Shown here: piece after piece, positions 28,503 through 37,763 of the stretch | How the letters are laid out: each line of letters begins with the position of its first letter | Numbering within the stretch: the stretch's first letter is position 1 | Source: [Mycobacterium] zoologicum | GTDB lineage: Bacteria > Actinomycetota > Actinomycetes > Mycobacteriales > Mycobacteriaceae | NCBI RefSeq assembly: GCF_020172665.1 | Contig: NZ_CP083985.1 | Coordinates: 103,418-167,417, forward strand | Length of the DNA stretch: 64,000 nucleotides | Reading direction: 5' to 3' | Notes under the pieces: generated by a model | Databases searched by the model: none | The model's input: the letters and a program-made list of their open reading frames with translations, nothing else | What the model was told of the DNA's origin: nothing | Made by a program: the position numbers and the translations under genes

Positions 28503-29349
28503 TCGCGGCCGGCAGGTCGTGGCGCGGCCGCAGCCCGAACTGCGGTTTGCGGCGTTGCAGAAACGCCGCGACGCCTTCGGCGAAGTCGGCCGATGCGAAC
28601 AGCTCCTGCAACACCCGAGAGTCCAATTCGTGTGCGGCCCAGGGATTGTCGGCCCCCGACATGGCCCACAACATCTGCTTGGCCGCCGCGACGGCCACCG
28701 GCGAACCGTTCTCGACGATCTCACCGGCGAGGCGATAGGCCGCCTCGAGCACGCCGCCGTCGGCGATCACCTCGGAGACCAGACCGGCCGCATGGGCCTC
28801 GGTGGCATCGAAGACCCGGCCGGTGACCACCCACTCCATGGCCTTGGACATGCCGACCACCCGAGGCAGGAACCAGCTCGATGCGGCCTCGGGCACCAGG
28901 CTGCGCCGAACGAACACGAACCCGAAACGTGCGGTGTCCGAAGCGATCCGGATGTCCATGGGCAGGGTCATGGTGGCGCCGATCCCGACCGCGGGACCGT
29001 TGATCGCGGCGATCACCGGTTTGAGCATCGCGGCGAACCGCAACGCGACCACGCCGCCGGTGTCGCGGGGCACGCCGTCGTCGAACAGCAGTTCCGCATC
29101 GGGTGCCTGGCTGAACTCGGCGGCCGCGGGGTCCAGATCGGCGCCGGCGCAGAACGCCCGCCCGCTGCCGGTGACCACCACCGCGCGGACGGCGTCGTCA
29201 TCATCGGCCAGGTCGCACGCCGCGACGAGCTCACCGGCCATGACCTGAGTGAAGGCGTTGAGCCGGTCGGGGCGCTGCAGGGTGATGGTGGCGACGGCGT
29301 CGGCGACGGAGTAGCCGATCTGGGTGAACAACGGCTGATCGGGTGCCAT
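28480..29349 (-). CDS. Enoyl-CoA hydratase/isomerase (crotonase family)
   Basis: Crotonase-fold enzyme acting on acyl-CoA thioesters, 289 residues. The oxyanion-hole segment 'GRAFCAGADLDP' and the 'INGPAVGIGATMTLPMDIRIAS' segment are typical, and the second catalytic position falls in 'RRSLVPEAASSWFLPRVVG'. It is transcribed away from the acyl-CoA dehydrogenase pair and shares a 63-bp divergent promoter gap with it, which suggests a common fatty-acid-type degradation role. Confidence 0.88.
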   Translation of the reverse strand: MAPDQPLFTQIGYSVADAVATITLQRPDRLNAFTQVMAGELVAACDLADDDDAVRAVVVTGSGRAFCAGADLDPAAAEFSQAPDAELLFDDGVPRDTGGVVALRFAAMLKPVIAAINGPAVGIGATMTLPMDIRIASDTARFGFVFVRRSLVPEAASSWFLPRVVGMSKAMEWVVTGRVFDATEAHAAGLVSEVIADGGVLEAAYRLAGEIVENGSPVAVAAAKQMLWAMSGADNPWAAHELDSRVLQELFASADFAEGVAAFLQRRKPQFGLRPRHDLPAAITRWPGR

Positions 29350-29412
29350 CCTCGGACGCTACACTCGCGCAAACAGCTAGCGTGCCCGTGCCCCTTCGCC
29401 GCAGGGAGAGAA

Positions 29413-30645
29413 ATGGATCTGGGCTGGTCGCAGGCCGACCGTGTATTCCAAGACGAGGTCCGGACGTTCCTCGCCGAGAAACTGACGCCGGAGCTGCGCC
29501 GCGCCGGGCAGCTGATGACCAGTGTGTACGCCGACCACGAGGCCAGTATGGCCTGGCAGGCGATCCTGCATGAGCGCGGTTGGGCGGCCCCGGGCTGGCC
29601 GGTCGAGCACGGCGGCTGCGACTGGAGCCTCACCCAGCACTACATCTTCAGTCGCGAGACCATGCTGGCCGGCGCTCCGTCGTTGTCCCCGATGGGAATT
29701 CGGATGGTCGCACACGCGATCGTCCGCTACGGCACCCAGGCGCAGAAGGACTACTTCCTACCCCGCATCCTCACCGGTGAGGTGTTCTTCTGCCAGGGTT
29801 ACTCCGAACCCGAAGCAGGCTCGGACCTGGCGGCGTTGTCGATGGTCGCCACCCTCGACGGCGACGACCTGGTTTGCACCGGCAACAAGATCTGGACCAC
29901 CCATGCCGCCGAGGCGAATTGGATCTTCGCGCTGGTGCGCACTTCGCGGTCAGGCAAGAAGCAGCAGGGCATCACGTTCGTGCTGATCGAGATGGACTCA
30001 CCGGGTATCGAGATCCGGCCGCTGGTGATGACCTCCGGTGAGCAGATCCAGAATCAGGTGTTCTTCGACGACGTGCGGGTGCCCCGATCCAACGTCATCG
30101 GCGAGATCGACGACGGCTGGACCGTAGCGAAGTACCTGCTCGAGTTCGAACGCGGCGGCGGCGCCGTGGCGCCGGGCCTGCAGGTGATGGCCGAAGAGAT
30201 CGCCACCGCGGCCGCCGGGCAGCCCGGTCCGGAGGGCGGGTCGCTGGCCGACGACGGTGCGTTCATGCGCAAGCTGGCCGACACGCGCATTCGTGCCGAG
30301 GTGCTGGAGATCCTGGAGTACCGGGTGCTCACCGCGGTGGCCGAGGGCCGCAACCCCGGAGCGGCGTCGTCGATGCTGAAGATCCTCGGAACCGAGCTCA
30401 GCCAGGAGCTCACCGAACTGGCGCTGGAGGCGGCCGGGCCGCGCGGGCGGATCTATCAGCCGCACGTCACCGCCCCCGGTGGACCGATCGCCGAGTATCT
30501 ACCACCGGCCGACGATTACCGGTCCGGCGAGCCGTGGCAGGCCGTCGCCCCGCTGCGCTACTTCAACGACCGGGCCGGCTCGATCTACGCGGGCAGCAAC
30601 GAGATTCAGCGGAACATTCTCGCCAAAGCGACATTGGGGCTCTAG
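29413..30645 (+). CDS. Acyl-CoA dehydrogenase (FadE-type), first of a pair
   Basis: Flavoprotein introducing an alpha-beta double bond into acyl-CoA. The 410 residues include 'QGYSEPEAGSDLAAL' (FAD/substrate segment), 'GNKIWTTHA', and 'SIYAGSNEIQRNILAKATLGL' at the C-terminus. I chose ATG 29413 because GGGAGAG precedes it. The next acyl-CoA dehydrogenase gene starts immediately after its stop codon. In mycobacteria such adjacent unequal pairs often form heterotetramers acting on bulky substrates such as sterol side chains. Confidence 0.9.
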   Translation: MDLGWSQADRVFQDEVRTFLAEKLTPELRRAGQLMTSVYADHEASMAWQAILHERGWAAPGWPVEHGGCDWSLTQHYIFSRETMLAGAPSLSPMGIRMVAHAIVRYGTQAQKDYFLPRILTGEVFFCQGYSEPEAGSDLAALSMVATLDGDDLVCTGNKIWTTHAAEANWIFALVRTSRSGKKQQGITFVLIEMDSPGIEIRPLVMTSGEQIQNQVFFDDVRVPRSNVIGEIDDGWTVAKYLLEFERGGGAVAPGLQVMAEEIATAAAGQPGPEGGSLADDGAFMRKLADTRIRAEVLEILEYRVLTAVAEGRNPGAASSMLKILGTELSQELTELALEAAGPRGRIYQPHVTAPGGPIAEYLPPADDYRSGEPWQAVAPLRYFNDRAGSIYAGSNEIQRNILAKATLGL

Positions 30646-31770
30646 ATGGACTTCAACCTCACCGACGAGCAGCAACTGCTGCGTGACGGGATCACCCGGT
30701 TTCTCGGCTCACGCTACAACCTCGAGGCCAGCCGAGCGGCCGCCAAGACCGGCGCCGGTTGGCAGCCGGAGATCTGGCGCGCCCTGGCCTCCGAGTTAGG
30801 CATCCTGGGCGCCACCCTGCCCGAAGAGGTCGGCGGGATCGGCGGTGGCGCAACAGAACTCATGATCATCGCCGAGGCGCTGGGCCATGCCCTGGTGATC
30901 GAACCCTACGTCGACGCCGTGGTGGTCGCAGGTGGGCTGCTGCACCGAGCCGGTGGCCCGACCGCGAACGGTGTGCTGGAGCAGTTGATCGCCGGGACTG
31001 CCGTCGTGGCGCTGGCCGCCACCGAAGCTGACTCCGGTGAACGCTGGCAGGACGCGACGACGCTGGCGCGCCCGGACGGTGACGGCTGGGTGCTGTCGGG
31101 CGGAAAGATCATGGTGCTGGGCGCACCACTGGCCACGCATCTGCTCATCACCGCGCGCATCGAGGGCACCGACGGGCTCTCGCTGTTCCTCGTCGACAGT
31201 GACGCGCCCGGCGTCCAGACCCACCCGTACCGCACCATCGACGACCGAAGCGCGGCCGACATCGCCTTCGACGGGGTACGTCTTGCGGGCACCGCACTGC
31301 TCGGCGAACCGGGCGGAGCCTGGCCGTCGGTGGCCCGGGCCCGCGACGAGGGTGCGGCGGCGATCTGCGCCGAGGCGGTCGGCTGCATGCGAAAGGTATT
31401 GGCCGACACCGTCGAATACTGCAAGCAACGCCAGCAGTTCGGCCAGCCGATCGGCAGCTTCCAAGTACTGCAGCACCGGATGGTGGACATGTACATGGAG
31501 GTGGAGCAGTCCGTGGCCGCGGTGTACCTCGCGGTGCTCAACCTCGACGCCGACCAGGCCACCCGCGCCCGTGCCGTGTCGGCGGCCAAGGCCACCATCG
31601 GCCGGGCGGCCCGGATGATCGGCCAGCAGTCGGTCCAGCTGCACGGTGGCATGGGGATGACCGAAGAACTGGCGATCGGTCACTACTTCAAGCGGCTCAC
31701 CGCGATTCAGTACGAGTTCGGTACCACCGACTCTCACATCGCCCGCTACGCAGAGCTGACAAAGCCGTAG
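30646..31770 (+). CDS. Acyl-CoA dehydrogenase (FadE-type), second of a pair
   Basis: The 374-residue partner of the preceding gene; the stop and start codons are directly adjacent (TAGATG). It has the dehydrogenase C-terminal helical domain with 'QRQQFGQPIGSFQVLQHRMVDMY' and 'QLHGGMGMTEELAIGHYFKRL'. The middle beta domain is shorter and less conserved than in the first subunit, and 'TEADSGERW' replaces the usual glycine-rich FAD segment. That pattern is common in the non-identical subunit of alpha2beta2 FadE complexes. Confidence 0.88.
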   Translation: MDFNLTDEQQLLRDGITRFLGSRYNLEASRAAAKTGAGWQPEIWRALASELGILGATLPEEVGGIGGGATELMIIAEALGHALVIEPYVDAVVVAGGLLHRAGGPTANGVLEQLIAGTAVVALAATEADSGERWQDATTLARPDGDGWVLSGGKIMVLGAPLATHLLITARIEGTDGLSLFLVDSDAPGVQTHPYRTIDDRSAADIAFDGVRLAGTALLGEPGGAWPSVARARDEGAAAICAEAVGCMRKVLADTVEYCKQRQQFGQPIGSFQVLQHRMVDMYMEVEQSVAAVYLAVLNLDADQATRARAVSAAKATIGRAARMIGQQSVQLHGGMGMTEELAIGHYFKRLTAIQYEFGTTDSHIARYAELTKP

Positions 31771-31779
31771 CGGAGGCGG

Positions 31780-32115
31780 CTACTTCTGTAAGTGGTGCGG
31801 GCAGTAGGCGTGGGCGGCGACCGCCGCGAACTGCGCGGCGCCGTCCATGGTCAGCCCGGGGTTGTCGGCCGTGAGTTGTTTGACGACCTGCAATCCCGTC
31901 TCGCCGTTGTTGGCCATGCTGCACACGGCATGGCCGGCCACGATGGCCTGGTCGTTACCGGCGAAGGCGAGCCCCGCAGATCTCAAGCCGGCCAGGAAGA
32001 TGGCGTCGGCGTTGCCGCCGTCGTCGCCGACATCAGGCTCCGCGTACGCCGGCGCAGCACCCCCGATGAGGGCGGCGACGCCCAGTACTGACAACACGCT
32101 TCGTATGCCGTTCAT
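31780..32115 (-). CDS. Secreted DUF732 protein
   Basis: Small exported protein of 111 residues with a signal peptide (about 1-25, cut after AYA) and a DUF732 domain holding two conserved cysteines (AVCSMANNGE and AYCPHHL) that probably form a disulphide. DUF732 proteins are mycobacteria-specific and mostly uncharacterised. It follows the SbtA-like gene by 3 bp, so it is the last member of the PPE-transporter operon. Confidence 0.87.
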   Translation of the reverse strand: MNGIRSVLSVLGVAALIGGAAPAYAEPDVGDDGGNADAIFLAGLRSAGLAFAGNDQAIVAGHAVCSMANNGETGLQVVKQLTADNPGLTMDGAAQFAAVAAHAYCPHHLQK

Positions 32116-32118
32116 CGT

Positions 32119-33291
32119 TTACACCTCCGTGACCAGACGGGCGATCTCGATGTAGAGGGGGATTCCGACGGTGACGTTGTAGGCGAACGTCAGACCCAGC
32201 GATGCCGCCAACGGCAGGCTGGGGCTGGCCTCGGGAATCGCCAGCCGCTGGATGGCGGGCACCGCGATGTACGACGCCGCAGCGCACAACACGGCGAACA
32301 GGACATAGGTGCCCGGCTCGAAGTGGACTCCGGTGAGCGCGGAATAACCGTGGGCGACCAAGATCCCGATCGTGGCAAAGAGGTTGGGAGCCAACAAGCC
32401 GTAGAGGATGAAGCCGCGGCCGGCGGTCTGCAGATCCCTGAGTTTGCGGGCCGCGGTCAGGCCCATCTCGAGCAGGAACAGGCACAGGGCGCCCTGGAAG
32501 GCCGTGACGAAGACCGGGTCGTCGACTCCGGTGACCTTGCTGCCCTGCAGGCCGCTGATGAAGCCGATCGCGATGCCGCCGAGCAGCAGGCAGATTCCCG
32601 GGTTGAGGAAGACCTCCCGCACCAGCTCCGGGCTCAGCAGGCGACCCTTCGCGGCGCCGGACTCGGTAGCGGGTTCGCGGGCCGCTCCGATCTGCATCCC
32701 ACCGGTGGGGTCACCGGGGGCCGCCGCGCCCGCCGCAGTCGCACTCCCGGCGGCCACGGCGGCGTAGTCGGGCTCGCCGGGCAGGTTGCCGGCGGCGTCC
32801 ATCCCGCGGTGCCGCAACCGGGCGACCAGGAACAGCGCCACCAGGCAGCCGGGAATCTCCATGATGGCCAGCATCACCGGCATATAGGCGTCGAAGGCCA
32901 TGTCGATGGCGGCCAGCACACCCAGGCAGGTGGCGAAAGTCCCCGCGGAGTCCGAGCCGTAGTAGCCGGCGACCGTCGCCCGGTCTACCTCACGCAACCT
33001 GGTCAGGTGTTTCAGCAGGTAGTAGGCCAGGATGCCGATCCCGAAGTTCAACACGAACCCGGTGATCATGAACCCGAGGATGCCGCCGAGTTCGGAGACC
33101 TCGATGGTCGCGAGCTCCTCGCCGCCGCGCCAGCCGATGGCCAGCAGCAGATACATCGTCAGGCCCTGGTAGACCGCGTTGGGGAAGTCGAACGGAACCT
33201 TCAGCAGCGCGAGCAGGAACCCGAAGTAGAAGAACAACAGCAATGGCTTGAACAGGTTGTGTGTGAAGTTCTGCCAGAACTCGAGGAGCAT
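32119..33291 (-). CDS. SbtA-like sodium-dependent bicarbonate transporter
   Basis: Polytopic inner-membrane protein of 390 residues of the SbtA/DUF897 family, whose cyanobacterial member imports bicarbonate with sodium. It has about ten hydrophobic segments in two halves and the family segment 'VAGYYGSDSAGTFATCLG'. The halves are joined by a long Ala/Gly/Pro-rich cytosolic loop (about 170-210). It lies between a PPE gene (43 bp upstream) and a DUF732 gene (3 bp downstream). Bicarbonate as substrate follows from family membership only. No PII-like SbtB gene is adjacent. Confidence 0.85.
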   Translation of the reverse strand: MLLEFWQNFTHNLFKPLLLFFYFGFLLALLKVPFDFPNAVYQGLTMYLLLAIGWRGGEELATIEVSELGGILGFMITGFVLNFGIGILAYYLLKHLTRLREVDRATVAGYYGSDSAGTFATCLGVLAAIDMAFDAYMPVMLAIMEIPGCLVALFLVARLRHRGMDAAGNLPGEPDYAAVAAGSATAAGAAAPGDPTGGMQIGAAREPATESGAAKGRLLSPELVREVFLNPGICLLLGGIAIGFISGLQGSKVTGVDDPVFVTAFQGALCLFLLEMGLTAARKLRDLQTAGRGFILYGLLAPNLFATIGILVAHGYSALTGVHFEPGTYVLFAVLCAAASYIAVPAIQRLAIPEASPSLPLAASLGLTFAYNVTVGIPLYIEIARLVTEV

Positions 33292-33334
33292 CGTTCTCTC
33301 TTTCGTCTCAGATGCCGGGCGCCGTCGGTGGGCG

Positions 33335-34684
33335 TCAGTTGAGGGGAGTGGTGGCGGCCGTCTCGGCGCCGGTGCGTTTCTTGCCGCCCTTGAGGTGCAC
33401 GGCGTGCACGCCGGGCTTGCGGGACAGTTCTTCGAGCAGGTCGTCCAGGCCGGCCTGGTCGACGTTCCAGTGCTGTACGGCCTCGGGCTGACTCTGCAGT
33501 TTGGCGATCACGGCGTCGAGCTTGACCGGGGTCTTGGCCTTCCCGCCCTGGATCCGGATGCGCCCGGTGCCGCCGACGGCGACAGCGCGGGGGTTGACCC
33601 CGCCCAGGGCGCCGCCGGCCATACTTCCCAGGGCCGCCTGGTTGAGCAGGCCCCCGGCCATCCCCGACGCGGGCGCGGCGGCCAGGCTCGCGGCGGGCAT
33701 CCCGGTGGCCGCCAACCGGATCGCCGGGCTGGCCGAAGCCCAACTCGGCGGCACGGACAGGTTCCCCACCAGGTTGGCCTCGGCCATACCGGCCGACACC
33801 GCCGAGGACAGGCCGGCGGAGGTTCCGGCACGAAGCCCGGCGCTGAGACCGGTGAGCGGCAGGCCTTCGAAGAGTCGGCCTATCGGAGTTCCGAACTTCA
33901 GAAAGTTCTGGATCGGGAAGTTGGTCAGCAGCGAGATGTCGTTGAACGGCGTGGTCAGCCCCGCCGGACCCTTCAGAGCCGAGAACACCGAAGCGAAGCC
34001 GGTCGCAGCATTCGGATTGCCGGTCAGCTGGATGAGCAGGTTGTTGACGAAGTTGTTGTACTGGGTCGCCAGGTTGCCCAGGAAATCCATGATCGAGTTG
34101 CTGCCCGCGCTGGCCGCCGCCGAACCCGCGGTGGCCGCCGACGTGGCTGCGGCGGTCCCGGTGGTGGTCTGCGGAGGCTCGGTGAAGGCGGTGATCTTGG
34201 TGGCCGCGGCAGCCGATGCGGCGTAGGTCTGCATGGCGGCGGCGTCCTGCGCCCACATCTGGAGGTACTCGGCCTCGTTGGCCGCGATGGCCGCGAGATT
34301 CTGGCCGAGGTAGTTCGTGGCGTACAGCATCTCGTTCTGAGTGCGGTTGGCCGTAACGACTTCCGGCGGAACGGTTGCCGCATGGGCGGCTTCGTAGGCG
34401 GTGGCCGCGGCCTGCGCCTGGGTGGCGGCCTGAGCCGCGGTGGCCGCGGTCGTCGACATCCAGCTGACGTAGGGCTGGGCGGCGGCCGTCATCGCCGCGG
34501 CGGACGGGCCGGTCCACGATTCACTGCCGAGCGAGGCCAGCACCGCGTCGTATTCAGCTGCGGCGGCGCTCAATTCGCCGGCGAGACGCCCCCACGCCGT
34601 GGCAGCGGCAATCAGCGACCCGGATCCGGGGCCGGCGTACATGTTGGCCGAGATGATCTCCGGCGGTATCAGCGAGAAGTACAT
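33335..34684 (-). CDS. PPE protein, PPE-SVP type, with C-terminal extension
   Basis: PPE-family protein of 449 residues. The PPE domain (about 1-180) starts with the classic proline-proline-glutamate (SLIPPEI) and has the WxG of the helical hairpin (ESWTG). The SVP motif (GNLSVPPSW) lies near residue 310. After it an unusual tail of about 90 residues, basic and with strand-helix character (VKLDAVIAKLQ, GVHAVHLKGGKKR), ends the protein. No PE gene is adjacent. It is probably exported by ESX-5, but the partner PE must come from elsewhere. Confidence 0.9.
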   Translation of the reverse strand: MYFSLIPPEIISANMYAGPGSGSLIAAATAWGRLAGELSAAAAEYDAVLASLGSESWTGPSAAAMTAAAQPYVSWMSTTAATAAQAATQAQAAATAYEAAHAATVPPEVVTANRTQNEMLYATNYLGQNLAAIAANEAEYLQMWAQDAAAMQTYAASAAAATKITAFTEPPQTTTGTAAATSAATAGSAAASAGSNSIMDFLGNLATQYNNFVNNLLIQLTGNPNAATGFASVFSALKGPAGLTTPFNDISLLTNFPIQNFLKFGTPIGRLFEGLPLTGLSAGLRAGTSAGLSSAVSAGMAEANLVGNLSVPPSWASASPAIRLAATGMPAASLAAAPASGMAGGLLNQAALGSMAGGALGGVNPRAVAVGGTGRIRIQGGKAKTPVKLDAVIAKLQSQPEAVQHWNVDQAGLDDLLEELSRKPGVHAVHLKGGKKRTGAETAATTPLN

Positions 34685-34752
34685 TTCGACACCCTTATCT
34701 GGTCGAGTGCGACTGGGTCAGGTGGGCGGGGCCACGGTTGGTCATCGTCGGC

Positions 34753-36021
34753 TCACTCATCGGGTGCCGGTATCACGATGATGGTGGCTGCGGCCGGATC
34801 GGCCTCACCGGGCGGAATCGGGCCGAAGGCGTCGGCGCCGCCGCTGTTTCGCAGGGATCGTGTCGCCGCGCCCATGGTCTGGGTTGCGGTACCGCCCATT
34901 CCGCGGCCGAGCAGGCTGGACAGCGCCATCTGCCCGAACATGGCGTCCTGGCCCACGACCGCGGCCAGCGGGGCGGCTTCGACGGTCGCCGGGAGCGGTG
35001 AGGTCATGCTGACGAGTCTGGTCGCGGGCGCCGCGGTCCTCCAGGATGGCGGCACCGACAGTTTCCCGACCGCCGCGGCGTTGCCCAGCGATCCCGTAGC
35101 GCTGCTCAGGCTGGCGGTGGGAAATGCGGTCGGCGCCAGTGGCGCGAGCGGCAACAGTGCTCCGGTGATGGCTTTGGGGCCGGCGAGGTAGGCCTGCGCG
35201 GCCATCCCGTTCATGATCCAGGAGTACAGCTGCCCGAACGCCAGCCAATAGCCACCGGGGATTGTCGTCCAGCCGAGCGGGGTTGTGTACCCGGTCAGTG
35301 TGCTGAAGATCAGGTTCCAGTTGTCCAGGAATGAACCCGATGTTGTCGCCGCCGCGGTGCCGACGGGGTTGGACGCCAACGACTGCAGCGCCTTGGGCAT
35401 CGCGGTCAGCAACTGGGAGACCTGCTGCGCGATGTCCGACGCCGCCGAGTCTCCGGTTGCCTCGGCCGATGCCGCCATCTGACTGGCCGCACCGGTCGGA
35501 TTGGTGGTCTCCGGCGGCTGGCTGAAGGGCGTGAGCTGGGTCGCGACTGCCGACGCGCCCGCGTAGCCGTACATCGCGCCGGCGTCTTGGGCCCACATCT
35601 CCGCGTAGTGGATCTCGGTGGCCGCGATGGCCGCGGTGTTCTGCCCGAGCAGGTTCGTCGCGACCAGCGTTGCCAGCTGCGCCCGGTTCGCTGCGACCAC
35701 CGGCGGCGGAACCGTCGCGGCGAAGGCGGCCTCATAGGCCGCTGCAGCGGCGCGGGCCTGACCGGCGGTGAGTTCGGCCTGCGCCGCCGTCGAGGTCATC
35801 CAGGTCACGTACGGCTCAGCGGCGGCCGTCATGGTCGACGACGACGGACCGGACCACTCTCCGGCCAGGGTCGAAAGGGTGGAATCGTATGCCGCCGCGG
35901 CGGAACTCAGTTCGGCCGCGAGCGCGTCCCATGCGGACGCGGCAGCCAGCAGCGGCGCTGAACCAGCGCCCGAGTACATGCGACCGGAATTGACCTCCGG
36001 CGTCAATGCAGCAAAATCCAT
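34753..36021 (-). CDS. PPE protein, PPE-SVP type
   Basis: PPE-family protein of 422 residues. The N-terminus [12 protein letters not shown] has TPE in place of PPE, a known variant. It has the WSG turn (GEWSGPSS), the SVP motif (GKLSVPPSW) near residue 322 and a short tail. AAGGAG lies upstream of the ATG. It is the first gene of the minus-strand run that includes a second PPE, the SbtA-like transporter and the DUF732 gene; gaps between genes are 68, 43 and 3 bp. Confidence 0.9.
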   Translation of the reverse strand: MDFAALTPEVNSGRMYSGAGSAPLLAAASAWDALAAELSSAAAAYDSTLSTLAGEWSGPSSSTMTAAAEPYVTWMTSTAAQAELTAGQARAAAAAYEAAFAATVPPPVVAANRAQLATLVATNLLGQNTAAIAATEIHYAEMWAQDAGAMYGYAGASAVATQLTPFSQPPETTNPTGAASQMAASAEATGDSAASDIAQQVSQLLTAMPKALQSLASNPVGTAAATTSGSFLDNWNLIFSTLTGYTTPLGWTTIPGGYWLAFGQLYSWIMNGMAAQAYLAGPKAITGALLPLAPLAPTAFPTASLSSATGSLGNAAAVGKLSVPPSWRTAAPATRLVSMTSPLPATVEAAPLAAVVGQDAMFGQMALSSLLGRGMGGTATQTMGAATRSLRNSGGADAFGPIPPGEADPAAATIIVIPAPDE

Positions 36022-36330
36022 CTCGGGTAACTCCTTACACCGCGCGTCTCGACCGCTGACGCCTTAACCGTGCTACAGAACCCCAAATCCCAAACAGCAG
36101 GTGTCTATTCAGGGTCCTGATGTAAACAGCGTCCGACATTGTTCATTTAGTAGTGGACCAGCTGCCGGTTGAAATCTGTTGTGAGGCAGCTGGGATGGTG
36201 CTCCTGGTGCCGATCGCCCACCCGCGTAAGTGTTTTGACGACATTTATTCGGTTAACTGAAAACCAGAGAGGTCACAAGCGGCCGGGGGTTGACCGGCTG
36301 TAACATTGGCCGGGCTTTATGCGCCGGCCA

Positions 36331-36372
36331 GCGCCGAATTTCTTCGGGTGAAATTCCTTCCGGATTCGGCGC
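36331..36372. ncRNA. Candidate structured RNA with two mutually exclusive stems
   Basis: GCGCCGAAT (36331-36339) is a perfect complement of 36364-36372. GAATTTC (36336-36342), which overlaps the first arm, is a perfect complement of GAAATTC (36350-36356) around the loop TTCGGGT. The two stems share bases 36336-36339, so full forms of both cannot coexist. This is the pattern of an RNA switch or of a small RNA. It lies about 230 bp before the plus-strand gene. Evidence is sequence symmetry only. Confidence 0.3.
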
Positions 36373-36569
36373 CTCAGTCGACTGAATAGTACGCAGGGCT
36401 AGCTGGAAAGTAGCTGTATGCGAACTGGATCTTTCCTGTAGTCGCGCTGCTGATGAACTGTCAATCTCGTCGTTGTTCGCGCGGCCGTACAGTACTTGTT
36501 GATACGCAAAGAAAAGCGCTGACGAGCGCTACCGGCCGGGACGGTATACCGCTGAAGTTCTAGTAACCC

Positions 36570-36599
36570 TTGTTGGTGCGCAAGACTCTGCGCTAACCT
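36570..36599 (+). promoter_or_regulatory. Promoter for a probable leaderless mRNA
   Basis: TTGTTG (36570-36575), 18-bp spacer, TAACCT (36594-36599), then 6 bp to the GTG at 36606. Spacing places the transcription start on the GTG itself, and there is no ribosome-binding site, as expected for a leaderless message. Confidence 0.5.
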
Positions 36600-36605
36600 C
36601 CCGTT

Positions 36606-37763
36606 GTGCAGCTTCCGTCGGCTGAACTCACCGCAGCAGAACTAGACCTGCGCGCGCAGGTCCGTGCCTTCCTGGCCGAGCGGCTGCCCGCCGGAACCTT
36701 CGAGCCTGGCCTGGGCATGGGCGCTCCGGTGGACCCGGCGTTCTCCGCGGCACTCGCCGAGCGGGGTTGGGTCGGGATGGCGGTGCCGGCGGTCTACGGC
36801 GGGCCCGGGGCCACCGCCGTAGACCGTTTCGTGGTGGTCGAGGAGCTGCTGCGCTGGGGCGCTCCGGTCGGGCAGCACTGGGTGGCCGACCGTCAGATCG
36901 CCCCGGTGCTGCTGCGCTTCGGCACCGAGTACCAGAAACAATGGCTGCTCCCGCGGATCTGCCGGGGCGAGGTGTGCTTCTGCATCGGCATGAGCGAGCC
37001 GGACGCCGGCAGCGACCTCGCGGCGGTGCGCACCCGGGGTGTGCGCACCGACGGCGGCTGGCGGGTCTCGGGAACCAAGGTGTGGACCACCAACGCGATG
37101 GCCGCCGACTACATGATCGCGCTGTGCCGCACCGGCGACATGGCCCAGGGCACCCGGCACGACGGGCTCAGCCGGTTCCTGATCGACATGCGCAGCCCCG
37201 GCGTCACCGTCGAACCGATTCTCTACCTGGACGGCAGCACCGGCCACTTCGCCCAGGTGGTCTTCGACGACGTGACGGTCTCCGACGACCTGGTGATCGG
37301 CGAGATCGGCCAGGGCTGGGCCCAGAACACCAGTGAACTGGCATTCGAACGCAGCGGCCCGGACCGGTGGATCTCGACGTTCCTGCTCGTCCAGGAGTTC
37401 ATCCGCGAGCACCCGCAGTTGGCGGCCGGTGTCGCCGGTCGCCGGCTGATCGGCGAGCAGGCCGCTCAGTACTGGGTGCTGCGGCGGCTCTCCCTGGCGG
37501 TGGCCCGGGCCATCGACGCCGGCGAGACCCCCGCTGCCGAAGCCGCCCTGATCAAAGAGATGGGCACCCGATTCGAACAGGACGTGGTGACCGCACTGCA
37601 GGACCTGCTGGACCGGGAGCTGATCTGCGACCTCGATCCGGCGCACCCGCCATCGTTGTTCGAACGGCTGTTGCGCCGCGCGGTGCTGGACGCGCCGTCG
37701 TTCACCATCCGCGGCGGAACCACCGAGGTGCTGCGTTCGGTGGCCGCCAAGGGGCTCACATGA
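36606..37763 (+). CDS. Acyl-CoA dehydrogenase, first gene of the catabolic operon
   Basis: FadE-type flavoprotein of 385 residues with 'IGMSEPDAGSDLAAVRTRG', 'WTTNAMAADYMIALCRTG', and a C-terminal 'FTIRGGTTEVLRSVAAKGL'. The catalytic Glu position near the C-terminus matches the GGTTE segment common in long-chain and steroid-type FadEs. GTG start without ribosome-binding site, probably leaderless. Its TGA overlaps the ATG of the second dehydrogenase. Confidence 0.9.
   Translation: MQLPSAELTAAELDLRAQVRAFLAERLPAGTFEPGLGMGAPVDPAFSAALAERGWVGMAVPAVYGGPGATAVDRFVVVEELLRWGAPVGQHWVADRQIAPVLLRFGTEYQKQWLLPRICRGEVCFCIGMSEPDAGSDLAAVRTRGVRTDGGWRVSGTKVWTTNAMAADYMIALCRTGDMAQGTRHDGLSRFLIDMRSPGVTVEPILYLDGSTGHFAQVVFDDVTVSDDLVIGEIGQGWAQNTSELAFERSGPDRWISTFLLVQEFIREHPQLAAGVAGRRLIGEQAAQYWVLRRLSLAVARAIDAGETPAAEAALIKEMGTRFEQDVVTALQDLLDRELICDLDPAHPPSLFERLLRRAVLDAPSFTIRGGTTEVLRSVAAKGLT

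Larger units (their letters stand above)
36022..36605. other. 584-bp non-coding divergent promoter region
   Basis: No credible gene on either strand. It is A+T-richer than the flanks. It separates the PPE operon (minus) from the acyl-CoA dehydrogenase operon (plus). It contains nested inverted repeats at 36331-36372 and a promoter just before the plus-strand gene, annotated separately. Confidence 0.7.

Noticed and set aside
29350..29412. ACGCTA/TAGCGT repeat in the gap between the enoyl-CoA hydratase and acyl-CoA dehydrogenase genes
   Set aside because: Six-base arms with a 16-bp spacer are expected by chance at this length.
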